Positions 1 through 10,933 of a stretch of DNA of 64,000 nucleotides are shown in pieces. The translations under genes and the position numbers were made by a program. Below the pieces are notes generated by a model. That model was given only the letters and a program-made list of their open reading frames with translations. It was not told where the DNA came from and ran no database searches. Source of the DNA: Anthonomus grandis grandis (lineage: Eukaryota > Arthropoda > Insecta > Coleoptera > Curculionidae); NCBI RefSeq assembly GCF_022605725.1, contig NC_065556.1, positions 28,813,140 to 28,877,139 of the forward strand, written 5' to 3'. The first letter of the stretch is position 1. Every line of letters begins with the position of its first letter.

Positions 1-19
1 ATTGCCAAATAAAGCCAAT

Positions 20-690
20 TAGGATTACTAATAAGAAGATCCATAATATTCTTCTAAATATATAATTAAGAATAAAGGTCTGATATATTAATAGTATTCC
101 TATTTTTTATATATAAAATGGTTTTTCTTAAAGGTATACGGATTGGTATTATTCCAATATTGTATGTGTACATTATCACTTAGGAACCATTAAGTAGGAA
201 TATCCATTTATCTTTGAAAAAAATATTGAGAATCTTTAAAAAAAAATTCAACATTTTCCTTTGAATATTTTTAAAATTTCAAACCACCAACATCATTGAA
301 TATGGACCAAATTAGGTCACGTTCGCATTTTTTGTTTCAGGTGCACCCACAAAGAAATATCAACAAGTGTTAAATCCGGAGATCTTGCCGGCCCTTCCGT
401 AGGCCTCAAGCACCAATCCAGTGTTAAAACAAAATTATTCTTTAAAGATTGCCGAATATTTCTCAGTGTCCTGTTAAAGTACAAAGTGCATATCAAATTG
501 TTAGCATTAAGAAGATCGATGGCATTTTTCTAGGTATTCAAAGACATAATTAACAATAAAGGTCCGCAATCTTAATAATATTTTTTATATAGATAATGGT
601 TTTCCTTAAAGCCCCAGTAGCGATTATATTGTCTGTGTACATTAGCACTTGAGGACCATTAAAGAGGATTATTTATTTATAGTTAAAAAA
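20..690. repeat. diverged direct duplication, about 480 bp apart
   Basis: Segments at about 20-245 and 505-690 align in the same orientation. Both carry 'aataaaggtc', an AT-rich stretch, 'atggttttcctta'-like sequence, 'tgtgtacatta', 'accattaa' and 'aaaaaatattgag' in the same order. The copies are clearly diverged. The unit is not recognised and could be part of an older transposon or a local duplication. Confidence 0.5.
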
Positions 691-1768
691 AATATTGAGG
701 GTTTAGATAAGAGCCCAGGTTTTGCAGAAATGTTCTTTTTAGTTCAGATCTTCTTAAGTAAATGTACCGAAACAGAATCTCATCTTGCTGAGTACGATTT
801 TATCCATAGAGAAGAGCCTACATTTTTGATGAAATCAAATATGTTGTCAATGGAATCTGATTCCCAAAGGATTTGCATCTTACAATGCATTTTTGTCTTC
901 CCACTATTAAACCAAGGAACTAAAAATGGTCCCTATACTGACATAAATAACGTATTTTTGGGCGTATCCCATATTGCTCAATGGATCAATAAATAATGTT
1001 TAAAATGCGAATCGATAATGAGCCAATTTTAGTAAATAAGCCGAATAACTGGGAGCGTATATATCCTCCCATCATTTAAGTTCCATATCAAGGTTAAGGT
1101 TTTCAGGTAAATTAGGGAAAAGGTTTTTGAGCGTGATTGATGCGATTTTATAAATATAGCCATTCTTCAATTGGGATCCAATTAAGGGAAAATACTCTAA
1201 TTAATGAATGCTAGAAACCCGAGATATACTAAGCAGAGATTTTTTTATTAAAGCTCTAAAAATAGAGCTGTCAACAAGGAACTAGTATTAAAGTGCGGGA
1301 TATTAGTTGTTTATTTCATGTGAGGTTTTATGAAACGGATTTATAGCAGCTGTACCTATAAAGGAATTATTTAGTATAGGATGTGGGCAGATACAGAAAA
1401 TCCCTTTAATGTTAAATAAAGAGGTTAAAGGCCATTTTTTTGGAGGTTTTAATCGTGTTTTAGGATTAAATTATGGCTTGAATATTAAAAAAAAATTATA
1501 TGTTATTTTATAATAAATCTTGAATGTCAGATACAGGCTTATATTAAAAAATACTTATGTCTTAATTTTTTGAAAATTGTGTTTTTTCTGGTATACATTA
1601 ATGTATTAGTAACGGTGATAAATTAATTCAATTCCAATTCAACTTCAAATTGCTTTATTATCAGAGAATAGATAATTACAGAAAAGAAAAGATATAGATA
1701 TAGAGAAGTCCAAAGATAAAGACAGAACGGATAACAAACAACCATAAATATAAAACAGTAAATTTTTC
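691..1768. other. AT-rich stretch without a supported gene
   Basis: I see no gene. The stretch 1620-1670, read on the minus strand, looks like a LINE 3' end (an AATAAA-like motif followed by alternating 'ttgaatt' and 'ggaattg' units), but this is a weak resemblance. The only long ORF (649-996) has no recognisable domain. Confidence 0.4.
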
Positions 1769-3230
1769 AGGAGAGTTTATGTGCCAATAACTGGGTTAAA
1801 AGTCCACTTTTTCACATTCAACCGCGTTTCACTATTCAGTTATGTTCTGGATCATTTAGAAATTGTATTTTTCTCACATAATTATGATCTATACAGACGA
1901 TAAAAATCATTTCATAGCGATCGTCTACGAATCTTGAGACTCAGGAGGGTTTATGTGCCAAGAACTGGGTTAAAAGTTCATTTTTTCGCATTCAACCGCA
2001 TTTCACTCTTCGCTTATGTCCTGGATCATCTGGAAATTGTATTTTTCCTACATAATTATGATCTATACAGACGATAAAAATCATTCCATAGCGATCGTCA
2101 AGGAATCTCAAGACTCAGGAAGGTTTATGTGCCAAAAACTGGATTAAAAGTTCATTTTTTCGCATTCAACCGCGTTTCACTCTTCGCTCATGTCCTGGAT
2201 CACCTGGAAATTGTATTTTTCCTACGTAATTATAATCTTGATAGACGATAAAGATCATTTCACAGCGATCGTTTAAGAATCTTGAGAGTCAGGAGGGTTT
2301 ATGTGCCAAAAACTGGATTAAAAGTTCAGTTTTTCGCATTTAACCGCATTTCACTTTGCGGTTATGCCCTGGATCATCTGAAAATTGTATTTCTCCTACG
2401 TAATTATAATCTTCACAGACGATTAAGATCATTTCATAGCGATCGTCTAAGAATCTCGAGACTCAGGAGGGTTTATGTGCCAAAAACTGGATTAAAAGTC
2501 CACTTTTTCACATTCAACCTCGTTTCATTATTCAGTTATGTCCTGGATCATTTAGAAATTATATTTTTCTCACATTATTATGATCTATACAGACGATAAA
2601 AATCATTTCACAGCGATCGTCTACGAATCTTGAGACTCAGGAGGGTTTATGTGCCAAAAACTGTGTTAAAAGTCTACTTTTTTGCATTCAACCGCATTTC
2701 ACTCTTCGGTTATGCCTTGGATCATCTGGAAATTGTATTTTTCCTACGTTATTATGAATTTTATAGACGATAAAGGTCATTTTATAGTGATCGTCTAAGA
2801 ATCTCGAGACTCAGGAGGGTTTATGTGCCAAAAACTGGATTAAAAGTCTACTTTTTCGCATTTAACCGCGTTTCACTATTCGCTCATGTCATGGATCATC
2901 TGGAAATTGTATTTTTTCTATGTAATTATGATCTTCATAGACGATAAAGATGATTTTATAGCAATCGTCTAAGAATCTCGAGACTCAGGAGGGTTTATCT
3001 GCCAAAAACTGGATTAAAAGTTCAGTTTTTCGTATTCAACCGCATTTCACTCTTCGGTTATGCCCTGGATCATCTGAAAATTGTATTTTTCTTACGTAAT
3101 TATGATATTTACAGACGATAAAGGTCATTCCATAACGATCGGCGAGGTATCTTGAGACTCAGGAGGGTTTATGTGCTAAAAACTGGATTAAAAGTCCCCT
3201 TTTTCGCGTTCAACCATGTTACACTTTTCT
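1769..3230 (+). repeat. tandem array, nine copies of a 174-bp unit
   Basis: The landmark 'aggagggtttatgtgc' starts at 1769, 1943, 2117, 2291, 2465, 2639, 2813, 2987 and 3161, so every spacing is exactly 174 bp. The ninth copy is partial. Copies differ by many substitutions but, as far as I can align them, carry no net indel. Because 174 is 58 codons, one plus frame repeats through all units, but most copies have a TAA in it; copy 4 has lost that stop, which creates a long ORF. Each unit contains the arms 'agacgat' and 'atcgtct' around an 18-nt loop (1895-1901 with 1920-1926 in copy 1). This is probably a satellite-like array and not a gene. Confidence 0.9.
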
Positions 3231-5350
3231 AACACAATTTTCATAACCTATAAGAATGAAGTTAAACTTTTCCACATTCTGGATATGGATCGTTTTACAC
3301 AATGGTTCAACATCCAACCTAAGTTTCTTCTAATTAAGATTAACGTCCGTTTCGTGTAAAAAAATCCATCTAGAATTCTTCAAAGAACGTTCAATCCCAT
3401 TTAACCAGTTTTACCGTGAGTAATTAGTTTTATAGACCGACAAATGATCAAATCTTAATTCGTTCCCAATTTGGAGATCCTACTTTTGGATCGCGATTCC
3501 CGACGCGCATATTTGTCGCCTTTTTTATCGCTTTGTACGTTCTTCTTCCTCATACCGGCGGCAAAAACTAAGAAAAGGCCACGCTGTGAATAAAACCGAA
3601 CACAACAGTTAATTATTGACGTGTCTCCTTTCTAAATTGATAGCAAAAAAAAAACAATCGTACAGCAAGTATTGTGCATTAAGGTCGAGTTCATTTAATT
3701 TTTTTTAAATGAATGAAAAACAGAACAGGATACAGAGAGTGACTTTCCGTTGTGCCAGGTGCCCTCCGTCAACCTCTCCGCTTGACGCAATCCAAACATT
3801 TACTTTTCTTTGGGCTTTTGCCTTTTCATAATTCATCCAGAGTTGATGCGGTTGCAAAAAGTTTCATAAACAATTTTACGCGGACTTTTTTGCCTTTTTA
3901 TACTTTCTGGGCGGCATATAACAGGATGAAGGTATATAATAATAACTGTTCAGTTTTCTTACATTTTACAATAATTTGAATCAAGTAGTTCATTCTTCAT
4001 TCTATTTCAAATTTTCATTATACTTTAACTCAATTTCGCTTGGCTCACTGTGTAGAAACAGTTAGTCAAAGTATTTCTATTCAAATGCATCCAAAAGAAT
4101 GTTTTGAGGCCCTATAAAGGTGCGCGTTCAACATACTGGGCCAGTTCGTTAAAACGCATTATCAGAAGAAGTAAATTCGCTAAACCGCATCCGGTCTCAC
4201 AACCATTAATTGTCAAAAAACAATAAATACATTCCACTTCTCTTAACAGTGAGCTTTCGATACAGTACTTTCTTAATAAAAATAAAAATCAAATAGACAT
4301 TTTGGTCCTTCGATCCGAATTACCATTTTTTTTTATTATCATATCTTTATTAAATCGCAGTTATTTGTTGATCACAAATAATTTAAATAAAGTTTTGTAG
4401 CCTTCAATAACAATAAAAATACATGTCTTGGCGCAGTCTAGTTATAGTATAGAATAGCTAATCTACTAAACCCTGTTCGTTCAGATAAACACTTAAATTA
4501 TCTTAAATATGGATTACCTATAATAAAGCAAGTTATAAAAAAATTATTATATTCATTATTTAGCAAGTGTCTTCTAAAATTGGATTTTAATTTAGTTTCA
4601 TTATCAATTTCTACTATTTGCGTTTGTAAAGAGTTGGTTTATAGTTTTTCATTAAAGTTCGATATTGAGGAATTGTTATTCCTGTCTAACTTACCAATTT
4701 ATCTTTAAAATCCAATGGAAAGGAGAAATTTCGTAAAACTAAATGAAAATAACCACGTTTCTCCATCTTCAGCCAATTCAAGTTCCTAAAGCTCTAAGAA
4801 TTATGGTATATAATATACTTTCGTAACCCAAATAAAAGACGTGAACAAGTAATTTGTACTTTTCGAATAAGATTTATTTTAATTAGTTTTATATTTTATT
4901 AAAATATAAAACTTGTTGTTATGTTATTTATCCAAATATCGACAATAGATAAAATCACAGTAGTTGAAGTTAGACAAGATTAAGGATTTGCAAAAGGTTT
5001 ATTACCAACTGTGTTAATGTAAACATTAAAATTTAACCTATTCTCAAAAATTGAGGGGCTTGTGACAACAAGGTGTATAAGCCACATTTTACTGAAAATT
5101 AAGATTTTCGCCAAATATTATGCAGAATATATTTAATATTTTCAGTCAACAATAAAGCGTTCAAACAATTTGTCTGAAAGTCATTTTAGTTCAATGAGTA
5201 AAGCAAACAGAGATTACTATCCAACTGATAATGACTACCCGAATCTAAAATAACGATAACCGAACGAAATTGTGCCTTAAAAAATCTCAAAAAATAATTT
5301 TTTGGGTGTCCAATAACCAATTTGTATAAATATAGTAAAGTTTAACTTAG
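3231..5350. other. non-repetitive stretch, unassigned
   Basis: I see no supported gene. The part at about 3470-3620 is richer in CpG than its surroundings ('gatcgcgattcccgacgcgc') and could hold an unrecognised promoter or exon. The rest is AT-rich. An ORF at 3752-3979 has no domain that I recognise. Confidence 0.35.
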
Positions 5351-5494
5351 GAGAAGTTAACAGTTACATACATATTGGAGAGAGACTTGTTTCCATCTGA
5401 AAAAATTAAAGTATTGGATTGGGCTTCCCGATCACCTGATTTGAATCCTATAGAGAATTTTTGGTCGCACTTGAAAAACCAAATTAGAAAGTAG
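5351..5494 (+). pseudogene. Tc1-like transposase, C-terminal fragment
   Basis: The plus frame ending in TAG at 5492-5494 reads WASRSPDLNPIENFWSHLK, the hallmark region around the third catalytic acidic residue of Tc1/mariner DDE transposases. The frame is open from 5351, directly after a stop. Only about 47 codons remain; the DNA-binding domain and the first two catalytic residues are absent. It is a dead fragment. No convincing terminal inverted repeats were found beside it. Confidence 0.85.
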
Positions 5495-6119
5495 TTTTTG
5501 TTTAATTTATATTTTAAAAGTGTTTCCATACATTTGTTCACTACGGTAAGTTGTACTAACTAATACATTTGTACACTAACGGTAAGTGACTATTTATATT
5601 TAATAATGTACTCGAGTGTTTCTTATTAAAACTAAAGAATTTATAAAACTTCTTTTATACTAAGAGTTACTTTAATTTAAGTTTTTTAAATGTATTTTAA
5701 TAGTAATAGAAAGTGTAGTTTTATTTTGACATGAAAAAGACTTACCACCTTTAAAGTCGTTTTTCTCATAAATTACTGAATGTGGCTCATGTACGTACAT
5801 AAAAGTCTTTTATTTTAAATGATTTGTACACATTTTCTAATGGTGATCAATTGGTACTTTTTCTCGTAAATTTCACGGCAACACACTTATTTCTATGAAA
5901 AAATAATTTGTTTTACTTTGAAAAAATTCTGCTGAGAAAGTTCAGTGCCTCTCGTACTTTTTATCATTTACTCTGAAAAATTTAAAATTACCTAAAAATA
6001 CTCTACCAATACAATAATTAACAATAGAAAATCATTGGCCCTAAGTTACACCCTTAAGATACCCGTAATAAATCGACAACATACGTCATTTTGAAAAGCT
6101 CTTTGTATTGACCATTTTT

Positions 6120-6470
6120 AAACAATTCTTTTTTAAAATAAAAGAAGTAATTGAAGCCAATCAACATGGAATTTTCCTGAGAAGATCAATAAAATCATGC
6201 TACAAGGTCTCGAGATATGCGCGGTGTACACTGATTTCTCTAAAGCTCTCAATATATCGTGTTAATAATCTGAAGGTATCGGCATCAGTTCAGGAGTGCC
6301 TCAAAGATCTCACTTGGATCCCATGTTATTTTCTGTTTTTTTAAAATGACTCTGGACAATGTTTCTTTGATAGTAATTACTTTTTATACGCGAATGATTT
6401 GAAAATATATAACGCTATTAAAAAACTAACTTTATACAGAAAAATGTCACTGTATCCTTAAATCATTAGA
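6120..6470 (+). pseudogene. non-LTR retrotransposon reverse transcriptase fragment
   Basis: Several reverse transcriptase (RT) motifs follow in order on the plus strand but in shifting frames: NQHGIF (6157 on), VYTDFSKAL (about 6222), SSGVPQRSHLDPMLF (about 6285) and YANDLKIYNAIKK (about 6396), in which the usual YADD is changed to YAND. This order is that of Jockey-like LINE RTs. At least two frameshifts and the altered catalytic box make it inactive. The clade is not certain. Confidence 0.8.
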
Positions 6471-6847
6471 AGCAACTATGTTTTTTACCTTAGCCTATAA
6501 ATATCTTCCTCTAATCAGGGAATTAGCTTTACTCTATGCGAGTAATGTAAATATCTATAAAAGGACTGCAAACCTTTAATTTTTGGCATTAATTTGATCT
6601 ACCGCTCCAGCATTAGTATTAATATCGTGCATTATTTTTATTAATTTCAGGGACTCTAGCTACATATATTAAAATTAAATTGAATTTTCCTATTTAACTT
6701 ATTGTGGCTATAATAAATAATTGACAAAGAGCAATAAGAAATGCTTTGTAAATATTTACTAAAAAATAAAGCTATATTAATTTTCCAAGTTTCTTTTTCA
6801 TTACATACATTATTTAGGTAGTTCCTTTTTACAGCTCTTATTATATA

Positions 6848-7010
6848 GGGTGTCCATTTAATATCGCGGTGCTCGATTGCGGCTAAACCGTGAAACGGAA
6901 AAAACTTAATTGAATTAGAGGGACCACTTTTTAAAATTACTGATGTGGTTGATACAGGGTGTCCCAGAAAAAGCGTGATACATACTTTGAACTTTTTTTT
7001 AATGGAATTA
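6848..7010 (+). repeat. left terminal inverted repeat of the pogo-like element
   Basis: This segment is inverted and highly similar to 9437-9613. The outermost 40 bp are identical between the two ends. Confidence 0.85.
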
Positions 7011-7319
7011 CTTATATATTTTTTCTGAAATGGAAGCCTCATTGGACTCTCTGCTTAATCCTAAAATTATTTTGCTCTAAAATGCGACGTTGCCTAGTTA
7101 TTACCAATTTAAGAAAATTTTCACGAAAATCAATGTTTCACTTAAATATTAATATTTACCACCGACGTTGTTTATATTTTTGAAAAATCCATGTGGAGTC
7201 CTTGGCTAAGTTCATTTTATCTTATGAAATTTCAAAATTTACTCAAATTTACAAAATTACTCAAATAATAATATTTTTAATTAAATTTTGCACTATTTGT
7301 TTCTTTAAGCAAATTCGGA

Positions 7320-8990
7320 TAATGGCGTACATTCTTCGCAAAATCTGTCAGATCTCGTACATATCTCATGGATCCATTTCATACATGTCACGCACTGAAG
7401 CCAGTCGCATTTGGGACCTTTTTTGTCGTAAAATGATCCATGACATTAAGCGCAAATTTCGCGCAATTCTGGCGCAATTCTGATTCATCAGCGCAATTCT
7501 GATTCATCAATATCGACTTCGGATTCGTCGCTTTCCTGCGTTACTACTTCTATTTCGGTATCTGTCGAAGAAGGGCTTGGTAGCTCTTTGGTATTCCGGT
7601 TTTCTTAATATTTTATATTTTTTCCGTTCTTCTTTTTGTTTTAATTTTCTATTCTTTTCTTCTTTGCCCGTTTTACAGAAATTGTTTCTGGTGAAGTTAG
7701 TATCTCGGCATGTTGTTTCCGTTTATAGCCACTTAGTCCTGGTTCGACGCGTGGAACCGGTAAAATTGCTTCAAAGGGATTCGTATCTTCAGGTTCCTCA
7801 ACTGCAGTGACATTACCTGGTCTGGGATCATTCTCCTCCTCACTGGATATGTCTTCTGGGTTAAGACTATCTTCAACCGATGGTTCGTCGTTGACCATAA
7901 AAGCATAATCGGGAATTTTTTCGGGATTAAAAGGGTAAATCCCGTTTTGAATTGTTGCAGCCTTACACCAGGCAATATTTAATAGTTGGGCAAATTGCAA
8001 TCGGCTTAGTTTTCGACCAGGATTGTTAAGTACCCAGTTTTGACAACTTTGAGCCCAATAAGCTTCCAAAGGCTTAAAAAATGAGCGATCAAGCGGTTGG
8101 AGCCAATGAGTGGTGTGCCTGGGCAAACCAAACAGGATCACGTCATTGGCTACAGCAAAATCTAAGAGTTCGACATTGGAACAGTGCGAGGAATGTCCAT
8201 CCATAATTAATAGATCCTTACCGGTACCTTTCCGCGGAATAAAAAAGTCTTTAAACCATTGGAAGAAAATTTCAGATGTGACATAAGCTGACTTTTCGCC
8301 CATAACAACTTTGCCGCTAGGTGGTAGGCCATCTTCGAATTCCCGTTTTGTATTTTTGCTCTTAAATATGCAGCAGGTTGGGAAAAAAGTTCCTTCTGCG
8401 TTTACACAGGTTATAACGGAAATAGTTTCTCCTTTTTCAGCGCTTATGATGCAATTTACCATTTTAGCGCCTTTTGTTACCACAACTTTGCCTGGATTGT
8501 TATTCAATTTCAATCCTGTTTCATCGAGATTAAAAATCTTTTGTGGGGTATTCAATAAATTATTTTCTCTAAGAACGTTTCCCAGTAATTCAAAATATTG
8601 TGTACATTCTTGTTTTGTCATGCCCGTGGCCCTGGCAGTAGACATACCTTGAGCCTTCCGAACGGCCAGTATAGGGTGTCTTCTCATAAAGGCTAGAAAC
8701 CAGTCTTGTCCTGCCATTTTCCGTTCAATATCGAATTTATGTGGAATATTTTGTTGGACCACAAAAGAATAAGCAAGCTTTCTTATATCATGAGCAGTTG
8801 AAGCAAAGCCGTGAAATGCCATGTTTTGTATATATTTGGCTAAACTTGCTTCTTGTTCCATAGTAAGTGAGCCTTAACGACCTAATGCCATCTTATCCAA
8901 ATTTCCGGAACGCATTCTTCTCATTAAGGTTCTAAGTGGAACATTATATAAGAACGTGGCTTTGTGTTTATCTGAAATGATAAAAAAATA
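7320..8990 (-). pseudogene. pogo/Tigger-like transposase with C-terminal PHD-like zinc finger, degenerate
   Basis: In minus-strand order: a psq-type helix-turn-helix (NVPLRTLMRRMRSGNLDK, about 8950-8890); a nonsense TAA at 8876-8874; then a 406-codon open frame (8861-7641) with a CENP-B-type DNA-binding region and a DDE_1 catalytic domain. The acidic residues are visible in IFNLDETGL, LLIMDGHSSH and LQPLDRSFFKPL. A basic tail (KRAKKKR) looks like a nuclear localisation signal. Two further in-frame TAA codons (7643-7641 and about 7594-7592) and a small duplication of 'gcgcaattctg' precede a Cys/His finger at 7445-7320 (CHG...C.WLQCVTC..WIHEIC...FCEEC). This finger is known from insect pogo/Jerky-like transposases. 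The chain of nonsense codons and frame changes makes a functional enzyme unlikely, although the catalytic core is intact. Confidence 0.9.
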
Positions 8991-9027
8991 CGAATCACCA
9001 TGAGCTATACCTATCAAAAAAGTACTT

Positions 9028-9071
9028 GGGGTAATATGCCGCACTTGCATTTTCATGCGGCATATTACCCC
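9028..9071. repeat. perfect 16-bp hairpin
   Basis: Arms 'ggggtaatatgccgca' (9028-9043) and its exact complement (9056-9071) flank a 12-nt loop. It lies inside the pogo-like element, upstream of the helix-turn-helix. Two related half-units, 'gaggcatattaccc' and 'gcggcatattcccc', occur at 9394-9427 near the right terminal repeat. Confidence 0.85.
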
Positions 9072-9436
9072 ACAGTGCAACACCAACGTTTCAACTGAAA
9101 AGCAAAAACCCGGTGTAAATACAGTCAGCGGCGAAGGTGTTAATTAATGTTAGGTTATAAATCTCACCTCGCCACAGCAACGTGGATTATTAATCCATCG
9201 GATCACAAAAACGTTTAAAAACTCGTATAAAAATAATTTTTGGTGGATACTTACCAGTTTTTGGGGTTTATCGTGCACCAAATGATGAAAATTATAGGAA
9301 ATTAGTAAACAGGTGGTTGACTACGTTAATGTCGACAGATTACTATGGTAGGTAGTGCGATGGCGTAACCGCCAGAGTGAGCTATGAGCAAACTGAGGCA
9401 TATTACCCGATGCGGCATATTCCCCCGCTTTACTCT

Positions 9437-9613
9437 AGTTCCATTTTAAAAAAAGTTCAAAGTATGTATCACGCTTTTTTGGGACAACTTGTGTCAACCA
9501 AACTAATTTTAAGAAGTAGTCCCTCTAACTCAATTAACATTTCCACTATTAAAGTTTTTTTCCATTTGAGGGTTTAGCCGCAATCGAGCACCGCGATATT
9601 AAATGGACACCCC
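9437..9613 (-). repeat. right terminal inverted repeat of the pogo-like element
   Basis: Reverse complement of the left end. It carries a short extra block relative to the left copy (around 9535-9550). Confidence 0.85.
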
Positions 9614-9616
9614 GTA

Positions 9617-10430
9617 TTCAGCATTATCAATTTAAAAAAAAATAGCCCAGTTATATAACCTTTACATAAGGAAAAGTTTATTGGCTTAAGATGACTCATA
9701 AAACGGCAGTCACGAGAGGGTTTTTTATATATTGTTAGGGCTCGGCCAAAGGGGTGCATTTAAACAGCACACCGGAGTGCGGCATTTAATCGATATAAAA
9801 TCCCCCTCATGTTTTATGCATTTATTGGATAAAGTTGCGAATGTTTTATGCAGTTTGGACTTTGAAATAGAGAGTGATTTTTTCAATTTATGTGTGCGAA
9901 CAATAGAATGTCTTCGCAGTTAAGGTGGTTAAGGACGAACGAAATTTGCTTTCCTTCGGCATATACGGAGGTGTCGTTACTAAAATGATGTTTTGTTCAT
10001 TTGTTATGGCTCTCATGTTTTATATTTTCACTCCGGATTCGGCCATTCTAAGATTATGGGCATTTTACGGTATTTGCATGTAATAAACGCTTTCTATTTT
10101 AAATTGTTTTGTAAGGCATTGAATTTGTTAAAAAAAAAGCAAAAAGATCATAATGAATAAAGTTCCCATACCATCAAGGTTCTCATATCTAATTAACATG
10201 TAATAAATATTTCCACTTCAATGTAATCCCGTTTAAATTATGCAATAACAGCAATTTATTGCCAAGGATTAAATCTACACAAAATGTCCCTTGAGCGTTA
10301 AAAATACGAAACGAAGAAGAAGAAGAAGAAAATGTTCGTTCCGCTTAATTTGACATAAAGTACAACGGCGGCAGTACCATCGGTCGGTGTTAGTTTATTC
10401 TTAGCCTCCAGGTTCAAGGTTTTTGATTTG
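9617..10430. other. unassigned stretch
   Basis: No gene, domain or repeat was recognised between the pogo-like element and the candidate exon at 10437. Confidence 0.35.
10313..10330 (+). repeat. (GAA)6 microsatellite
   Basis: Six perfect GAA triplets. Confidence 0.9.
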
Positions 10431-10436
10431 TTTACC

Positions 10437-10793
10437 TTAATACACAACATTGTGTTTTGTTGCGGACCGGGGTAATTTTAACTCGTAAATCCTTTTAATG
10501 TCTTTCAAAAACATCATTTTTGACAGGGGAGAAGTATAACTTACATTGTTGTCTTTGCGTTTTATGAGGCCTATCTTTTCACTTTTTTTTAATGAAGATT
10601 TTACAGGGGGTTTCTGGTTATTTGAATAATTTTTTTTAGGGCAATTTAAAAGTTCAATATTCATTGTTATATTATATTTATCTACATTTTCTCGATGATC
10701 TTTTGCCAATTTAATACTTTGTTTTGTACAAGGTACAACCCTCTTGCAAGCCTCTTTGATTGTAAAATATATTTTGCTATCAGAGAAAGATAC
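10437..10793 (-). CDS. hypothetical Lys-rich ORF, possible exon
   Basis: A minus-strand frame is open from the stop above 10793 to TAA at 10437, about 118 codons; the first ATG gives 90 codons. It is rich in Lys, Asn and Ser (SPLSKMMFLKDIKRIYELK near the C-terminus). There is no domain that I recognise and no clear splice site that fixes its start. It lies in non-repetitive DNA between a transposon and a satellite, so it could be the last exon of a gene. A chance ORF is equally possible. Confidence 0.25.
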   Translation of the reverse strand, partial: VSFSDSKIYFTIKEACKRVVPCTKQSIKLAKDHRENVDKYNITMNIELLNCPKKNYSNNQKPPVKSSLKKSEKIGLIKRKDNNVSYTSPLSKMMFLKDIKRIYELKLPRSATKHNVVY

Positions 10794-10933
10794 TTAATAA
10801 AGCTTATTTTAATTACTGCTGAATGCAGCTGAAAGGCAATTGTTCTTGTTCTTGCTCTTTTATAGATAGTACTTTAAATCCGTCGACAATACTAATGTTA
10901 GTAATAACAACCACACTCTTTACTCTAAACTTT

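Larger units (their letters stand above)
6848..9614 (-). mobile_element. pogo-like DNA transposon with long terminal inverted repeats
   Basis: The ends are inverted copies: 6848-7010 begins gggtgtccatttaatatcgc, and 9437-9613 is its reverse complement with one extra block of about 12 bp. TA dinucleotides flank both ends (6844-6845 and 9615-9616), as expected for the IS630-Tc1-mariner-pogo group. Between the ends lies a degenerate minus-strand transposase with psq helix-turn-helix, DDE domain and C-terminal zinc finger. The termini are unusually long for pogo, and a second terminus-like motif ('cagggtgtccc') occurs inside the left repeat at 6955. The element is about 2.8 kb and not autonomous. 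Confidence 0.85.

Noticed and set aside
649..996. 115-codon ORF on the plus strand
   Set aside because: It overlaps the diverged duplication, has no recognisable domain, and its start lies in repeat sequence.
2282..2599. 105-codon ORF
   Set aside because: It is the 174-bp repeat read through one copy that has lost the usual stop.
3752..3979. 75-codon ORF in a GC-richer stretch
   Set aside because: No domain, and no splice or promoter signals tie it to a gene.
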